Source: Longimicrobium sp. (GTDB lineage Bacteria; Gemmatimonadota; Gemmatimonadetes; Longimicrobiales; Longimicrobiaceae). Taken from it: a stretch of 64,000 nucleotides of DNA. Each line of letters starts with the position of its first letter. Position 1 is the first letter of the stretch. The notes below the pieces were generated by a model. That model did not search any database. It was given only the letters and a program-made list of their open reading frames with translations, and was not told where the DNA came from. The translations under genes and the position numbers were made by a program. The stretch spans positions 1 through 64,000 of the forward strand of contig DASVQP010000095.1 of NCBI GenBank assembly GCA_036389135.1, written 5' to 3'. Positions 1-7,446 of this stretch are shown piece after piece.

Positions 1-1
1 G

Positions 2-283
2 CTCCGCCAGCAGCCCGCCGGCCACCGCCTCCTCCTGATCCTCTCCGACGGCAAGCCCAACGACGAGGACGCCTACGACGGCCGCTACGGCGTGGAGGAC
101 TCGCGCCAGGCGATCGCCGAGGCGCGCGGCAGCGGCATCCATCCCTTCTGCCTCACCGTGGACCTCAAGGGCGGCGACTACCTCCCGCGCATCTTCGGCC
201 CCACCGGCCACGTCATCCTCCACCGCGTGGACCTGCTCCCCGGCGCGCTGCTCGGCGTGATCCGCGAGATCTTTAGGCGGTGA
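2..283 (+). CDS. norD: NorD-like VWA-domain protein, C-terminal part only (gene enters from left edge)
   Basis: The reading frame is open from base 2 to a TGA at 281-283, so the gene starts outside the window. The visible 93 residues contain the end of a von Willebrand A domain. LLLILSDGKPNDED is the beta-strand/SDG motif, followed by DGRYGVEDSR, PFCLTVD and a final YLPRIFG segment, which is the pattern of NorD/CbbO-type VWA proteins. These act with MoxR-type AAA+ partners to activate metalloenzymes such as nitric oxide reductase. The true partner gene is not visible. The 3' end is duplicated twice further along, at 5112-5319 and 7378-7441. The VWA assignment is firm; NorD rather than another VWA activator is a family-level inference. 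Confidence 0.75.
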   Translation, partial: LRQQPAGHRLLLILSDGKPNDEDAYDGRYGVEDSRQAIAEARGSGIHPFCLTVDLKGGDYLPRIFGPTGHVILHRVDLLPGALLGVIREIFRR

Positions 284-472
284 CGCGTCCGGGTGCGCGC
301 ATGGTCGCGCAGCGGGGCAGCATTCAGCCGGGGCCGCGGGCAGCAGAATGAAGGTTGACCCTCATACCGATAGACAGGGACGAACGCCGCCGATAGGTTG
401 CCTGTGTGAGCAGGCCGACCTCCCGGGCAATCGGTCCGCAGGCTGGGCCAGCCACTACACGGAGGCACCGCC

Positions 473-883
473 ATGGGCATCTTCGGCAACATCCTATCCT
501 CGCTCGGCCTGGGCTCCCGTCCCGCTGCTCCCGCTGCTCCCGCCAGCACCCCTTCGCCGGCTGGGGATTCCGTTACCGGGACCCCGGGTGCCGGAGCGAT
601 CCCCGCCCCCGCGCCGGTTGCGGTCGTGGACGTGGTAGCCGATCTGGAGAAGCGTGCGGCGGCATACCCTGGGAAGCTCAACTGGCGGTATTCCATCGTC
701 GACCTGCTCACCCTCCTCGGCATCGACAGCAGCTACGCGGCGCGCAAGGAGCTGGCGACCGAACTGCACTGCCCGCCCGAGTTGATGGACGACTCCGCCA
801 AGATGAACACGTGGCTGCACAAGACCGTGCTGACCCGCATCGCCGCCAACGGCGGCAACATTCCGGGCGATCTGCTCGACTGA
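473..883 (+). CDS. DUF3597 family protein
   Basis: A 136-residue protein. It has a short N-terminal MGIFGNILSSLG segment, an Ala/Pro-rich linker (about residues 20-50), and a C-terminal domain with LNWRYSIVDLL, ARKELATEL, MNTWLHK and ANGG..PGDLLD. This is the conserved pattern of the DUF3597 family, small proteins often linked to stress or LysM-like genes but without a proven role. The ATG is preceded by GGAGG about 8 bases upstream. The next gene (DUF937) starts 29 bases after the stop, so the two are probably one transcript ending at the hairpin at 1530-1570. No membrane segment or signal peptide is evident. Confidence 0.85.
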   Translation: MGIFGNILSSLGLGSRPAAPAAPASTPSPAGDSVTGTPGAGAIPAPAPVAVVDVVADLEKRAAAYPGKLNWRYSIVDLLTLLGIDSSYAARKELATELHCPPELMDDSAKMNTWLHKTVLTRIAANGGNIPGDLLD

Positions 884-912
884 AGGCCCACCCGCAGCGG
901 AAGGACGGCCGT

Positions 913-1506
913 ATGCAGATCACGGACATTCTGAATCAGGCGGGTGGCATCGGCGCCATCGCCCAGCAGCTCGGCATCCCCGAGACACAGGCGTCGGCGG
1001 GTGCGGCGGCGCTCCTTCCCGCGATCCTCGGTGGCTTCAAGAAGCAGGCACAGTCGTCGCCAGGCGGCCCGGAGGGACTCGGCGGACTGCTCGGTCAACT
1101 GGGAGGCCCCAGTCTGGCGGATCAGGTCGTCAGCCCTGGCCCCACTGACGCTGCCCCCGGAGATGCCGTGCTGGGCCAGATCTTCGGCTCGAAGGAGGTG
1201 AGCCGCACCGTGGCCCAGTCTGCCTCCACGCAGACCGGGCTGGATCCCGCGTTGCTGAAGCGGATGCTGCCGCTTCTCGCCATGCTGGTAGCCGGGTACA
1301 TGGCGCGCCAGGGCGGCGGCGCGGGAGCCGTATCGGCGGGTGGAGGTGCACTGGGTGGGCTGCTCGGCGGGTTGCTGGGAGGACAGGGATCGCCTGCGTC
1401 GGGCGCGCAGGGGGGCGGCGGCCTTGGGGCCATGCTTGACCTGAACGGGAACGGCAACCCGCTGGACGACATCCTCGACATGGCGGCGCGGGCGCGAGGT
1501 CGGTAG
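913..1506 (+). CDS. DUF937 family protein
   Basis: A 197-residue protein. The start chosen is the ATG at 913, preceded by a purine-rich GGAAGGA; a longer open frame upstream overlaps the DUF3597 gene and is not credible. The N terminus (MQITDILNQAGGIGAIAQQLGI, then ALLPAILGGFKKQ) is the classic DUF937 helical repeat found in small uncharacterised bacterial proteins related to YidB. The middle has VSRTVAQSASTQTGLDPALLKRMLPLLAMLVAGYM. A Gly/Ala-rich low-complexity stretch (about 130-165) and a short LNGNGNPLDDILD tail follow. Its function is unknown. It lies 29 bases after the DUF3597 gene and directly before a strong terminator. Confidence 0.85.
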   Translation: MQITDILNQAGGIGAIAQQLGIPETQASAGAAALLPAILGGFKKQAQSSPGGPEGLGGLLGQLGGPSLADQVVSPGPTDAAPGDAVLGQIFGSKEVSRTVAQSASTQTGLDPALLKRMLPLLAMLVAGYMARQGGGAGAVSAGGGALGGLLGGLLGGQGSPASGAQGGGGLGAMLDLNGNGNPLDDILDMAARARGR

Positions 1507-1529
1507 TACACGGGCTCGGAGGATGGACA

Positions 1530-1570
1530 GCGGCCCCCGGCTCACATGAACCGGGGGCCGCTTCGTTTTT
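1530..1570 (+). terminator. Rho-independent terminator after the DUF937 gene
   Basis: A perfect 11-bp GC-rich stem (1530-1540 with 1551-1561) has a 10-base loop and is followed by TTCGTTTTT. It lies 23 bases after the stop of the DUF937 gene and would end the DUF3597-DUF937 transcript. Confidence 0.9.
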
Positions 1571-1784
1571 GGGCGGGGGGCTGGCTGAGCTCGTGAAGTC
1601 CAAGGCCATCACCGTCCGGGGCGGCCACGGCTCGCCCTCGGCCGGCCGGCGCGTGGGCGACGTGCCCTACATCAAGGTGTCCGACCTGCGGGCGGGATTC
1701 GTCAACATCAATCCGGCCAACCGAGTCCCGCACGCCATCTCGGCGAGCAGGATGCGCGCGGAGGCCGAGCGGCCGAAGCTGTAG
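1571..1784 (+). pseudogene. Remnant of an N-6 DNA methylase / HsdS-like specificity domain
   Basis: A roughly 70-residue open frame begins inside the terminator's T-run without a usable ribosome site. It carries GDVPYIKVSDLR and VNINPANRVP, the segment that opens target-recognition domains of HsdS subunits and of N-6 DNA methylases with a fused specificity domain. Nothing before or after it looks like the rest of such an enzyme, so it is most simply a leftover of a deleted restriction-modification gene. The match rests on about 20 residues only. A short unrelated protein or a chance frame remains possible. Confidence 0.4.
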
Positions 1785-1831
1785 AGGGGGTCCCGCAGTT
1801 CCCCATCCCCTATCCCCCATCCCCGCAGTTC

Positions 1832-1866
1832 CTCATCCCTCATCCCTCATCCCTCATCCCTCATCC
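1832..1866 (+). repeat. Heptanucleotide tandem repeat (CTCATCC)5
   Basis: Five perfect copies of the 7-mer CTCATCC lie between the methylase remnant and padR. They are preceded by degenerate CCCATCC/CCTATCC units from about 1801. The same 7-base period, with different unit sequences, recurs at 40541-40603, 40649-40682 and 45886-45920. Confidence 0.9.
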
Positions 1867-1887
1867 TGCCGTTCCCCTTGCGCCGAC

Positions 1888-1912
1888 AGGGGTAGCCCCG
1901 CATTTTACCCCT
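1888..1912. promoter_or_regulatory. Inverted repeat upstream of padR, candidate operator
   Basis: AGGGGTA (1888-1894) and TACCCCT (1906-1912) form a perfect 7-bp inverted repeat separated by 11 bases. It ends 21 bases before the padR start codon. PadR-family repressors usually autoregulate through such dyads, so this is a plausible operator for the padR-permease operon. No clear -10/-35 pair could be assigned. Confidence 0.45.
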
Positions 1913-1933
1913 AGACCTGAAAAGGGAGAGACG

Positions 1934-2284
1934 ATGAGCACGACCGACCTGGTCCACGGACCGCTGCACCTTATGATCCTGAAGACGCTGTCGTGGGGGC
2001 CGATGCACGGCTACGCAGTGGCGCGCTGGATCCGCGACACCACGGACGACGTGCTGCAGATCGAGGAGGGATCGCTGTACCCCGCGCTGCACCGCATGGA
2101 GCAGCGCGGGTGGGTGGAGGCGGAGTGGGGGACCAGCGAAAACAACCGGCGGGCCAAGTTCTACCGCCTCACCGCGGAGGGACGGGCCCACCTCAAGGCC
2201 GAGTCGCCCAACTGGCTGCGGTTTGCGCAGGCGGTGGGGAAGGTGCTGCTCGTCACGGACCAGCCCGCGCTGAGGCCCGCATGA
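1934..2284 (+). CDS. PadR-family transcriptional regulator
   Basis: A 116-residue winged-helix protein. LHLMILKTLSWGPMHGYAVARWI is the PadR N-terminal helix-turn-helix, and EEGSLYPALHRMEQRGWVEAEW is the recognition helix and wing entry. RRAKFYRLTAEGRAHL is the wing and start of the dimerisation helix. AAAGGGAGAG precedes the ATG. Its TGA overlaps the ATG of the permease gene (ATGA), so the two are translationally coupled. This PadR plus ADOP-permease pairing is characteristic of Acidobacteria and Gemmatimonadota. It probably represses its own operon, perhaps through the dyad at 1888-1912. The inducer is unknown. Confidence 0.95.
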   Translation: MSTTDLVHGPLHLMILKTLSWGPMHGYAVARWIRDTTDDVLQIEEGSLYPALHRMEQRGWVEAEWGTSENNRRAKFYRLTAEGRAHLKAESPNWLRFAQAVGKVLLVTDQPALRPA

Positions 2285-4929
2285 CCCCGCCGCTGTGGCG
2301 GCGCTACCTGCGCATCGCCGGCCCGGACGTGGCCGCGGATGTGGAGGCGGAGCTCAACTTCCACCTGGAGATGCTCGTGGACGAGAACGTGGCGCGGGGG
2401 ATGACCCCGGAAGAGGCGCGGCGCGCGGCGCTGGCGCGCTTCGGCGAGCGCGGCGGGGTGGAGCGGGAGTGCCGGGAGCTGGGCGAGCGGCAGGAGCGCT
2501 CCCGCCGACGCACCGAGTGGGTGGACGCCCTGTGGAGCGACCTGCGCTTCGCCGTGCGCCAGCTGCGGGTGAACCGGGGGTTCACGGCGGTGGCGGTGCT
2601 CACGCTGGCGCTGGGGATCGGAGGGACCACGGCCATCTTCAGCGCGGTGCACTCGGTGCTCCTGCGCCCCCTCCCCTACGCGGACGCGGACCGGATAGTG
2701 GTGCTGCAGGAGACATCGCGCGGGGAGCCGGGACCGGTCTCCGCCGGGCACTTCTCGGACTGGCGCCAGCGCACCACCTCGTACGAGGCGATCGCTGCCT
2801 TCGACGCGTTCAGCTTCAACCTGGCCCCCCCAGGGGCGGAGCCGGAGCGGGTGTACGGTGGGCGGGTGACGCCCGCCTACTTCCAGGTGGTGGCCATGCG
2901 GCCGGCGCTGGGGCGCTACTTCCTCCCCGGCGAGGACGAGCCCGGCCGCGACCGGGTGGCGGTGCTCAGCCACCCCCTGTGGACCCGCATGGGCGCGGAC
3001 GCGGGGATCGTGGGGAAGCCGGTGCGGCTCAACGGCGAGGTGTACACGGTGGTCGGGGTGGCCCCGGCCGCGTACACCCTTTCCGCGCAGGAGGAGGCGT
3101 TGTGGGTGCCGCTGGTGTTCACCCCGGAGCAGCGCGGCAACTACGGCGCCCACGGGCTGCTGGTGCTGGGGAAGCTGAAGCCGGGGGTCACCCGCGACCG
3201 AGCGGAGGAGGAGCTGCTGCGCGTCACCCGTGGCATCAACGGCGAGCACCCGGAGGAGACGCCGCTGCGCGAGCGCTCGGCCCGGCTCCAGGGCTTCCAC
3301 GACATGGTCCTGGGGGGCGCCCGGGCCCCGTTCCTGGTGCTCCTGGTCAGCGTGGGCTTCATCCTCCTCCTGGCGGTGGTGAACGTGGCCAACCTCCTCC
3401 TGGCGCGCGCACAGGTGCGTGCCAAGGAGATCTCCATCCGCGCGGCGCTGGGGGCGGGGCAGCGGCGCATCGTGCGCCAGCTCCTCACGGAGAGCGTGGT
3501 GCTGTCGCTGGCCGGCGGGGTGGCCGGGCTGGTGGTGGCGTGGCTGGGGATCCGGCTCCTGGTGCGGATGGCGTCGGAGGGCGTTCCCCGGCTGGGTGAC
3601 GCGGCGCTGAGCGTGCCGGTGCTGGCCTTCGCCTTCGTGGTGGCCGTGGGGAGCGGGGTGCTCTTCGGCCTGGCGCCGGCGCTGCGGGTTACGCGCACGG
3701 ACCTGCAGGGCACGCTGCGCGAGGGGGGGCGCACCGGCTCCATGGGGACGCCGCGCGACCGGCTGCGCAGGGGGCTGGTGGTGGGGGAGCTGGCGCTGGC
3801 GCTGGTCCTCCTGGTGGGGGCCGGGCTCACGATCCGCTCGTCCCTCCTCCTCAACCAGGTGCACCCCGGCTTCGATCCCGCGGGCGTCCTCTCCGCCACC
3901 CTTTCCCTGCCCGAGGCGGGGTACCCCGACGCGGCGCGGGTCGCGGCCGCGCAGGCGCGGCTGGTGGAGGAGCTGCGCGCCGTCCCCGGCGTGCAGAGCG
4001 CCGGGGCGGTCAACTCGCTCCCCCTGGCCAGCGGCGGCGCAAACGTGGGGCTGCAGGTGGAGGGGCGCACCTGGCGCCCCGGGGAGATGCCGCAGGTGGA
4101 CTTCCGCGTGGTGACCCCGGGCTATCTGGAGACCATGCGCATCCCGCTGCGCGCCGGGCGGCTGGTGGGCGAGGGGGACCACGCCACCGCGCCCAAGGTG
4201 GTGGTGATCAGCGAGGAGCTGGCCCGCCGGCTGTGGCCCGGGGAGAACGCGGTGGGGAAGCGCGTGGGCTGCTGCACCGGCGACCCGCCGGAGTGGCGCG
4301 AGGTGGTGGGGGTAGTGGGCGCCGTGCGCCACCATGGCCTGGGGGAGGCGGTGCAGCCGGAGATGTACGTCCCCTTCCGGCAGAGCCCGTGGCCGGAGCG
4401 GACGGTGTCGCTGGTGTCGCGCGGCGCGAACCCGGCCGCCCTGGCCCCCGCGCTGCGCCGCGCCGTGCGCGCGGTGGACCCCACCCTGGCGCTCTCCGGC
4501 GTGCAGACGATGGACGACGTGGTGGCGGACACCCTGGCCGGCCCGCGCTTCAGCGCCCTGCTGCTGACCGGGCTGGCGCTGGTGGGGCTGATGCTCGCGG
4601 TGATGGGGATCTACGGGATGATCTCGTACTTCGTGAGCCAGCGCACCCACGAGATCGGGGTGCGGCTGGCGCTGGGCGCCACCGCGCGCGACGTGGTGCG
4701 ATTGGTGGTGCGCGAGGGGGTGGTGATGGGCGCCACCGGGCTGGCGGTGGGCGCGGTGGCCGCCCTCGCCGTCGCGCGCCTCCTGCGTACCCTCCTCTTC
4801 GGCGTCACCACCGCGGACCCGGTGGTGCTGGCCGCGAGCTGCGCCGTGCTCTTCGGCGCCGCGCTCCTGGCCAGCTACCTCCCGGCGCGTCGCGCCGCGC
4901 GCGTGGACCCGCAGGTGTCGCTGCGGTAG
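2281..4929 (+). CDS. ADOP-family ABC transporter permease (FtsX/MacB-like)
   Basis: An 882-residue membrane protein whose start overlaps the padR stop. A longer frame from 1993 merely shadows padR. The N-terminal about 90 residues (ELNFHLEM..., RRAALARFGERGGVERECREL) are the cytosolic ADOP leader. A transmembrane helix (FTAVAVLTLALGIGGTTAIF) follows, then a MacB periplasmic core domain, three helices of a first FtsX domain (about 350-480), a second periplasmic domain and a second FtsX domain at the end (MISYFVSQRTHEIGVRLALGA). The cognate ATPase is not adjacent, which is usual for this family. The substrate is unknown; peptides, lipids or antibiotics are typical for MacB-like exporters. There is no clear terminator after it. 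Confidence 0.93.
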   Translation: MTPPLWRRYLRIAGPDVAADVEAELNFHLEMLVDENVARGMTPEEARRAALARFGERGGVERECRELGERQERSRRRTEWVDALWSDLRFAVRQLRVNRGFTAVAVLTLALGIGGTTAIFSAVHSVLLRPLPYADADRIVVLQETSRGEPGPVSAGHFSDWRQRTTSYEAIAAFDAFSFNLAPPGAEPERVYGGRVTPAYFQVVAMRPALGRYFLPGEDEPGRDRVAVLSHPLWTRMGADAGIVGKPVRLNGEVYTVVGVAPAAYTLSAQEEALWVPLVFTPEQRGNYGAHGLLVLGKLKPGVTRDRAEEELLRVTRGINGEHPEETPLRERSARLQGFHDMVLGGARAPFLVLLVSVGFILLLAVVNVANLLLARAQVRAKEISIRAALGAGQRRIVRQLLTESVVLSLAGGVAGLVVAWLGIRLLVRMASEGVPRLGDAALSVPVLAFAFVVAVGSGVLFGLAPALRVTRTDLQGTLREGGRTGSMGTPRDRLRRGLVVGELALALVLLVGAGLTIRSSLLLNQVHPGFDPAGVLSATLSLPEAGYPDAARVAAAQARLVEELRAVPGVQSAGAVNSLPLASGGANVGLQVEGRTWRPGEMPQVDFRVVTPGYLETMRIPLRAGRLVGEGDHATAPKVVVISEELARRLWPGENAVGKRVGCCTGDPPEWREVVGVVGAVRHHGLGEAVQPEMYVPFRQSPWPERTVSLVSRGANPAALAPALRRAVRAVDPTLALSGVQTMDDVVADTLAGPRFSALLLTGLALVGLMLAVMGIYGMISYFVSQRTHEIGVRLALGATARDVVRLVVREGVVMGATGLAVGAVAALAVARLLRTLLFGVTTADPVVLAASCAVLFGAALLASYLPARRAARVDPQVSLR

Positions 4930-5111
4930 GAGGAAGTGTGAAGGTCCAGAAGTGCGACGTCTCCACCACGAAGTTCAGACGTGGCTACCGCCTACTTCGA
5001 CCGCGCCATCCGTGGCCCCCCAGGAGATGTCGCTCGCCATCGGCTAATGCGATGCAGGGCCTTCTCTTCTGTTAGTCTGGACGGCCGTAGTGCGCTACCG
5101 GGCTGCGCCTG

Positions 5112-5319
5112 CGACGGCCGCTACGGCGTGGAGGACTCGCGCCAGGCCATCGCCGAAGCGCGCGGCGGCGGCATCCACCCCTTGTGCCTCACCGTGGACC
5201 TCAAGGGCGGCGACTACCTCCCGCGCATCTTCGGCCCCACCGGCCACGTCATCCTGCACCGCGTGGACCTGCTCCGCGGGGCGTCGCTCGGGGTGATCCG
5301 CGAGATTCTTCGGCGGTGA
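5112..5319 (+). pseudogene. Duplicated 3' end of the norD-like gene (second copy)
   Basis: 208 bases align without gaps to 76-283, with about 14 mismatches counted by eye (about 93% identity). The protein frame (DGRYGVEDSR, LTVDLKGGDYLPRIFG, GVIREILRR then TGA) is preserved. The rest of the VWA gene is absent: the 180 bases before it (4930-5111) show nothing recognisable. It marks the boundary between the padR-permease segment and the OLD-family nuclease segment. It may have been brought by an insertion into the norD 3' end, or left by deletion of a second norD cluster. Confidence 0.85.
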
Positions 5320-5339
5320 GGCGAGCGGGGCGGGAGGCG

Positions 5340-7124
5340 TCAGCCGGGGTGCTCTACTGCAGTTACAATATCCTTCAGCAATCGCTGAATAGCGTTCCGT
5401 GTTTTTCCGGTGAACTCCATCCCGTCCGCATGAAGCTCGGAGAATCGTCGGGCTAGAAGCACCTTGTCGATCTTCTGGCGTTCAATCGCGGTCGACGGGC
5501 GTTCCTCTGGCAGCAGCGTGAAGTTCGGATCGAGTGCAAGTAGCACCTTGCGGAAGTCCTCGGCGGAGAAAACGTCCTCGATAGCAACGGCATCCTTGGG
5601 TTGAACGATGCGCTCGGGAGGGATAAGGAGGTCGCGATGAAGTCTATCCTTTGCCCGCGTGCCTGCGGTGTCGCGATCGACCAGAACCGCGAACTGCAAT
5701 CCCCAGCCGAGTAGCAATGAAGCTAAAGTATGGATGGTTCCTGCTCCGAAACAAGGGAAAATGTTGATCTGCTCTGCGATATCCGGGTTGAACTCCGTGG
5801 CCCACCGGGTCAGATACAGATAATCCGTAATACCCTCGACAAGTAGGTTCTTTGGACGAACGAATGACAACGCTCCTTGGATGTCTATACCAATTGAGGT
5901 CAGCACGGGTGAGAGCGTATCTGCAAACTCGTCGCCGCGCAACGCTGGATGGGTGAGGCGATCGAGCACTAAGGTTCCCTTACTCGGGTCTTTCACGACA
6001 AGACGAACACGGTAGAGGCTAGCTGCCGGGAGCAGGTATGGACTATGGGTAGTATAGATGATCCGCTGGCCACCTGCCGCAAGTCGGTCTTCAAAAAGAT
6101 GAAGGATGTCGCGCTGCGCTCGCGCGTGGAGATAGCTGCCGGGTTCATCCACGAGCAGAATACGGGTGGAGTTCGGAACCTTCTTATGCGCGGCGGCGAG
6201 ACGCAGGTAAAATGATAGAAACCAAAGGAAGCCCTTACTTCTCTGGTCTGGGTACTGATCAACGCGATCACGCACGAAGAAAGCGAGATTCAATGTGCCT
6301 TCCTCATCCCGGAACGATCTGGCATGTAACTCGACGGCATTTGTACCGCCCGTGCGCTGCTTCCAGTACGTGAGGAAGTCACCCGTGATAACGGCGTTCC
6401 TGCGGCTGAGATAATTGCCGAGTTGTTTGGGATCCGTGGAGAGTTGAATGAGGCGATTCGGATCAATCTCCGCGAGTTCAAGAAAATCGATTACGATCTG
6501 CGGAACCCCTTTTCGAGCGACCAAAGTGCTCACCACCGTTGCGCGAGGCAAAGCATCCGAGAACGAGTCGAAGTACACGAAGATGGGCCAGGAGGTGTAC
6601 AGTTCATCGGCATGTGCTTCTGCAGATGCGGGTTTGAGTTGTTGCTCCTCGGCGCTTGCCCCTTCTTCGAGAGGGGTATCGTCATTGCTTTCAGATTCGC
6701 CTTCTGGGGAAGTAGCATCTTCATCGAATCCCTCCCACATAGCTATTATTTCTGGGTCGAAGCGGAAATGATTAGTGGTCAGGTCACGGGTAATCCAAAT
6801 GGTCGTCGCGGTTTCGATGAATCCTGCAAATTGCGGGGGCGCCAACATGCCTGACTGAAGATACAATTTTGCGAGTTCGTCGGGTTCTACGCTGAACTGA
6901 ATCGCCACCTGAGGTTCTGCTTCGTCGTCACCCTCGGGGAGAAACTCCGGAGTCATCGGCGGTTCCGTCGGCATAATGTCGAAGTCACGGAGTGCCGAGA
7001 GCACAGCAGTCTTTCCTGACTCGTTCTGCCCCGCAAGTACCGTGATCCCGTCCCCCGACAAGGGGCAGATCCCTGAATCCCTGATCGAACGAAAGTCCTT
7101 GATGCGGAATGCGATCGGTTGCAT
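5340..7124 (-). CDS. OLD-family ATP-dependent nuclease (AAA/ABC ATPase plus TOPRIM)
   Basis: A 594-residue protein from the ATG at 7124. A longer frame reaches 7292, but its first 56 residues do not look like this family. N-terminal ATPase: Walker A GQNESGKT at 32-39, Walker B LLVDEPGSYLH with D326-E327, then TTHSPYLLP. The C-terminal TOPRIM domain has LLVEG (E430) and VLVDRDTAG (D483, D485). These are the metal-binding residues of OLD and GajA-type nucleases, which act in phage defence. An acidic insert lies at about 155-185. No helicase partner (GajB) is adjacent, so it is a stand-alone OLD-type gene. Its GC is clearly lower than its neighbours', and it is bracketed by two norD-tail copies, which suggests recent acquisition. 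It has no strong ribosome site. Confidence 0.88.
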   Translation of the reverse strand: MQPIAFRIKDFRSIRDSGICPLSGDGITVLAGQNESGKTAVLSALRDFDIMPTEPPMTPEFLPEGDDEAEPQVAIQFSVEPDELAKLYLQSGMLAPPQFAGFIETATTIWITRDLTTNHFRFDPEIIAMWEGFDEDATSPEGESESNDDTPLEEGASAEEQQLKPASAEAHADELYTSWPIFVYFDSFSDALPRATVVSTLVARKGVPQIVIDFLELAEIDPNRLIQLSTDPKQLGNYLSRRNAVITGDFLTYWKQRTGGTNAVELHARSFRDEEGTLNLAFFVRDRVDQYPDQRSKGFLWFLSFYLRLAAAHKKVPNSTRILLVDEPGSYLHARAQRDILHLFEDRLAAGGQRIIYTTHSPYLLPAASLYRVRLVVKDPSKGTLVLDRLTHPALRGDEFADTLSPVLTSIGIDIQGALSFVRPKNLLVEGITDYLYLTRWATEFNPDIAEQINIFPCFGAGTIHTLASLLLGWGLQFAVLVDRDTAGTRAKDRLHRDLLIPPERIVQPKDAVAIEDVFSAEDFRKVLLALDPNFTLLPEERPSTAIERQKIDKVLLARRFSELHADGMEFTGKTRNAIQRLLKDIVTAVEHPG

Positions 7125-7377
7125 GAGTAACTTGGGTGCGGGAAGCAGGCGGTGCGATGAGACGAGGAGGCAATCATAGTCTACTCCATCAAGATAGCGG
7201 CAAGCGGCCAATTCGGCGTCAACAACTTGAAGACGCAGGAACTCACGCGTTATGCGTTGCGAGGGTTGGGCGGGGGGACCACGGGTCAACAATCGGATCA
7301 GCGTGAAGGATGGTCAAGGGACCGCAGAATGCGCGGGACTGGCGGCAGAGACAGTGGTCACACGCTGCCTTACGGGT

Positions 7378-7441
7378 CCACCACGTGGATCTTCTACCCG
7401 GCGCCTCGCTGGGCGTGATTCGCGCGATCTTTTGGCGCTGA
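7378..7441 (+). pseudogene. Third, short copy of the norD 3' end
   Basis: 64 bases align to 220-283 without gaps, with about 12 mismatches by eye (about 81%). The translated tail HHVDLLPGASLGVIRAIFWR ends in a TGA at the same place as the full gene. The bases between the start of the OLD gene (7124) and 7377 show no other gene. The copy ends 5 bases before the last gene of the injection-system operon. Confidence 0.65.
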
Positions 7442-7446
7442 ACGGC

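Noticed and set aside
1993-2280. N-terminal extension of the permease frame to position 1993
   Set aside because: It only reads padR in another frame. The ATG at 2281 overlaps the padR stop and gives the standard ADOP N terminus.
4981-5111. Coding extension in front of the second norD tail copy
   Set aside because: The extra residues have no relation to VWA proteins and there is no ribosome site; the copy is treated as a gene fragment.
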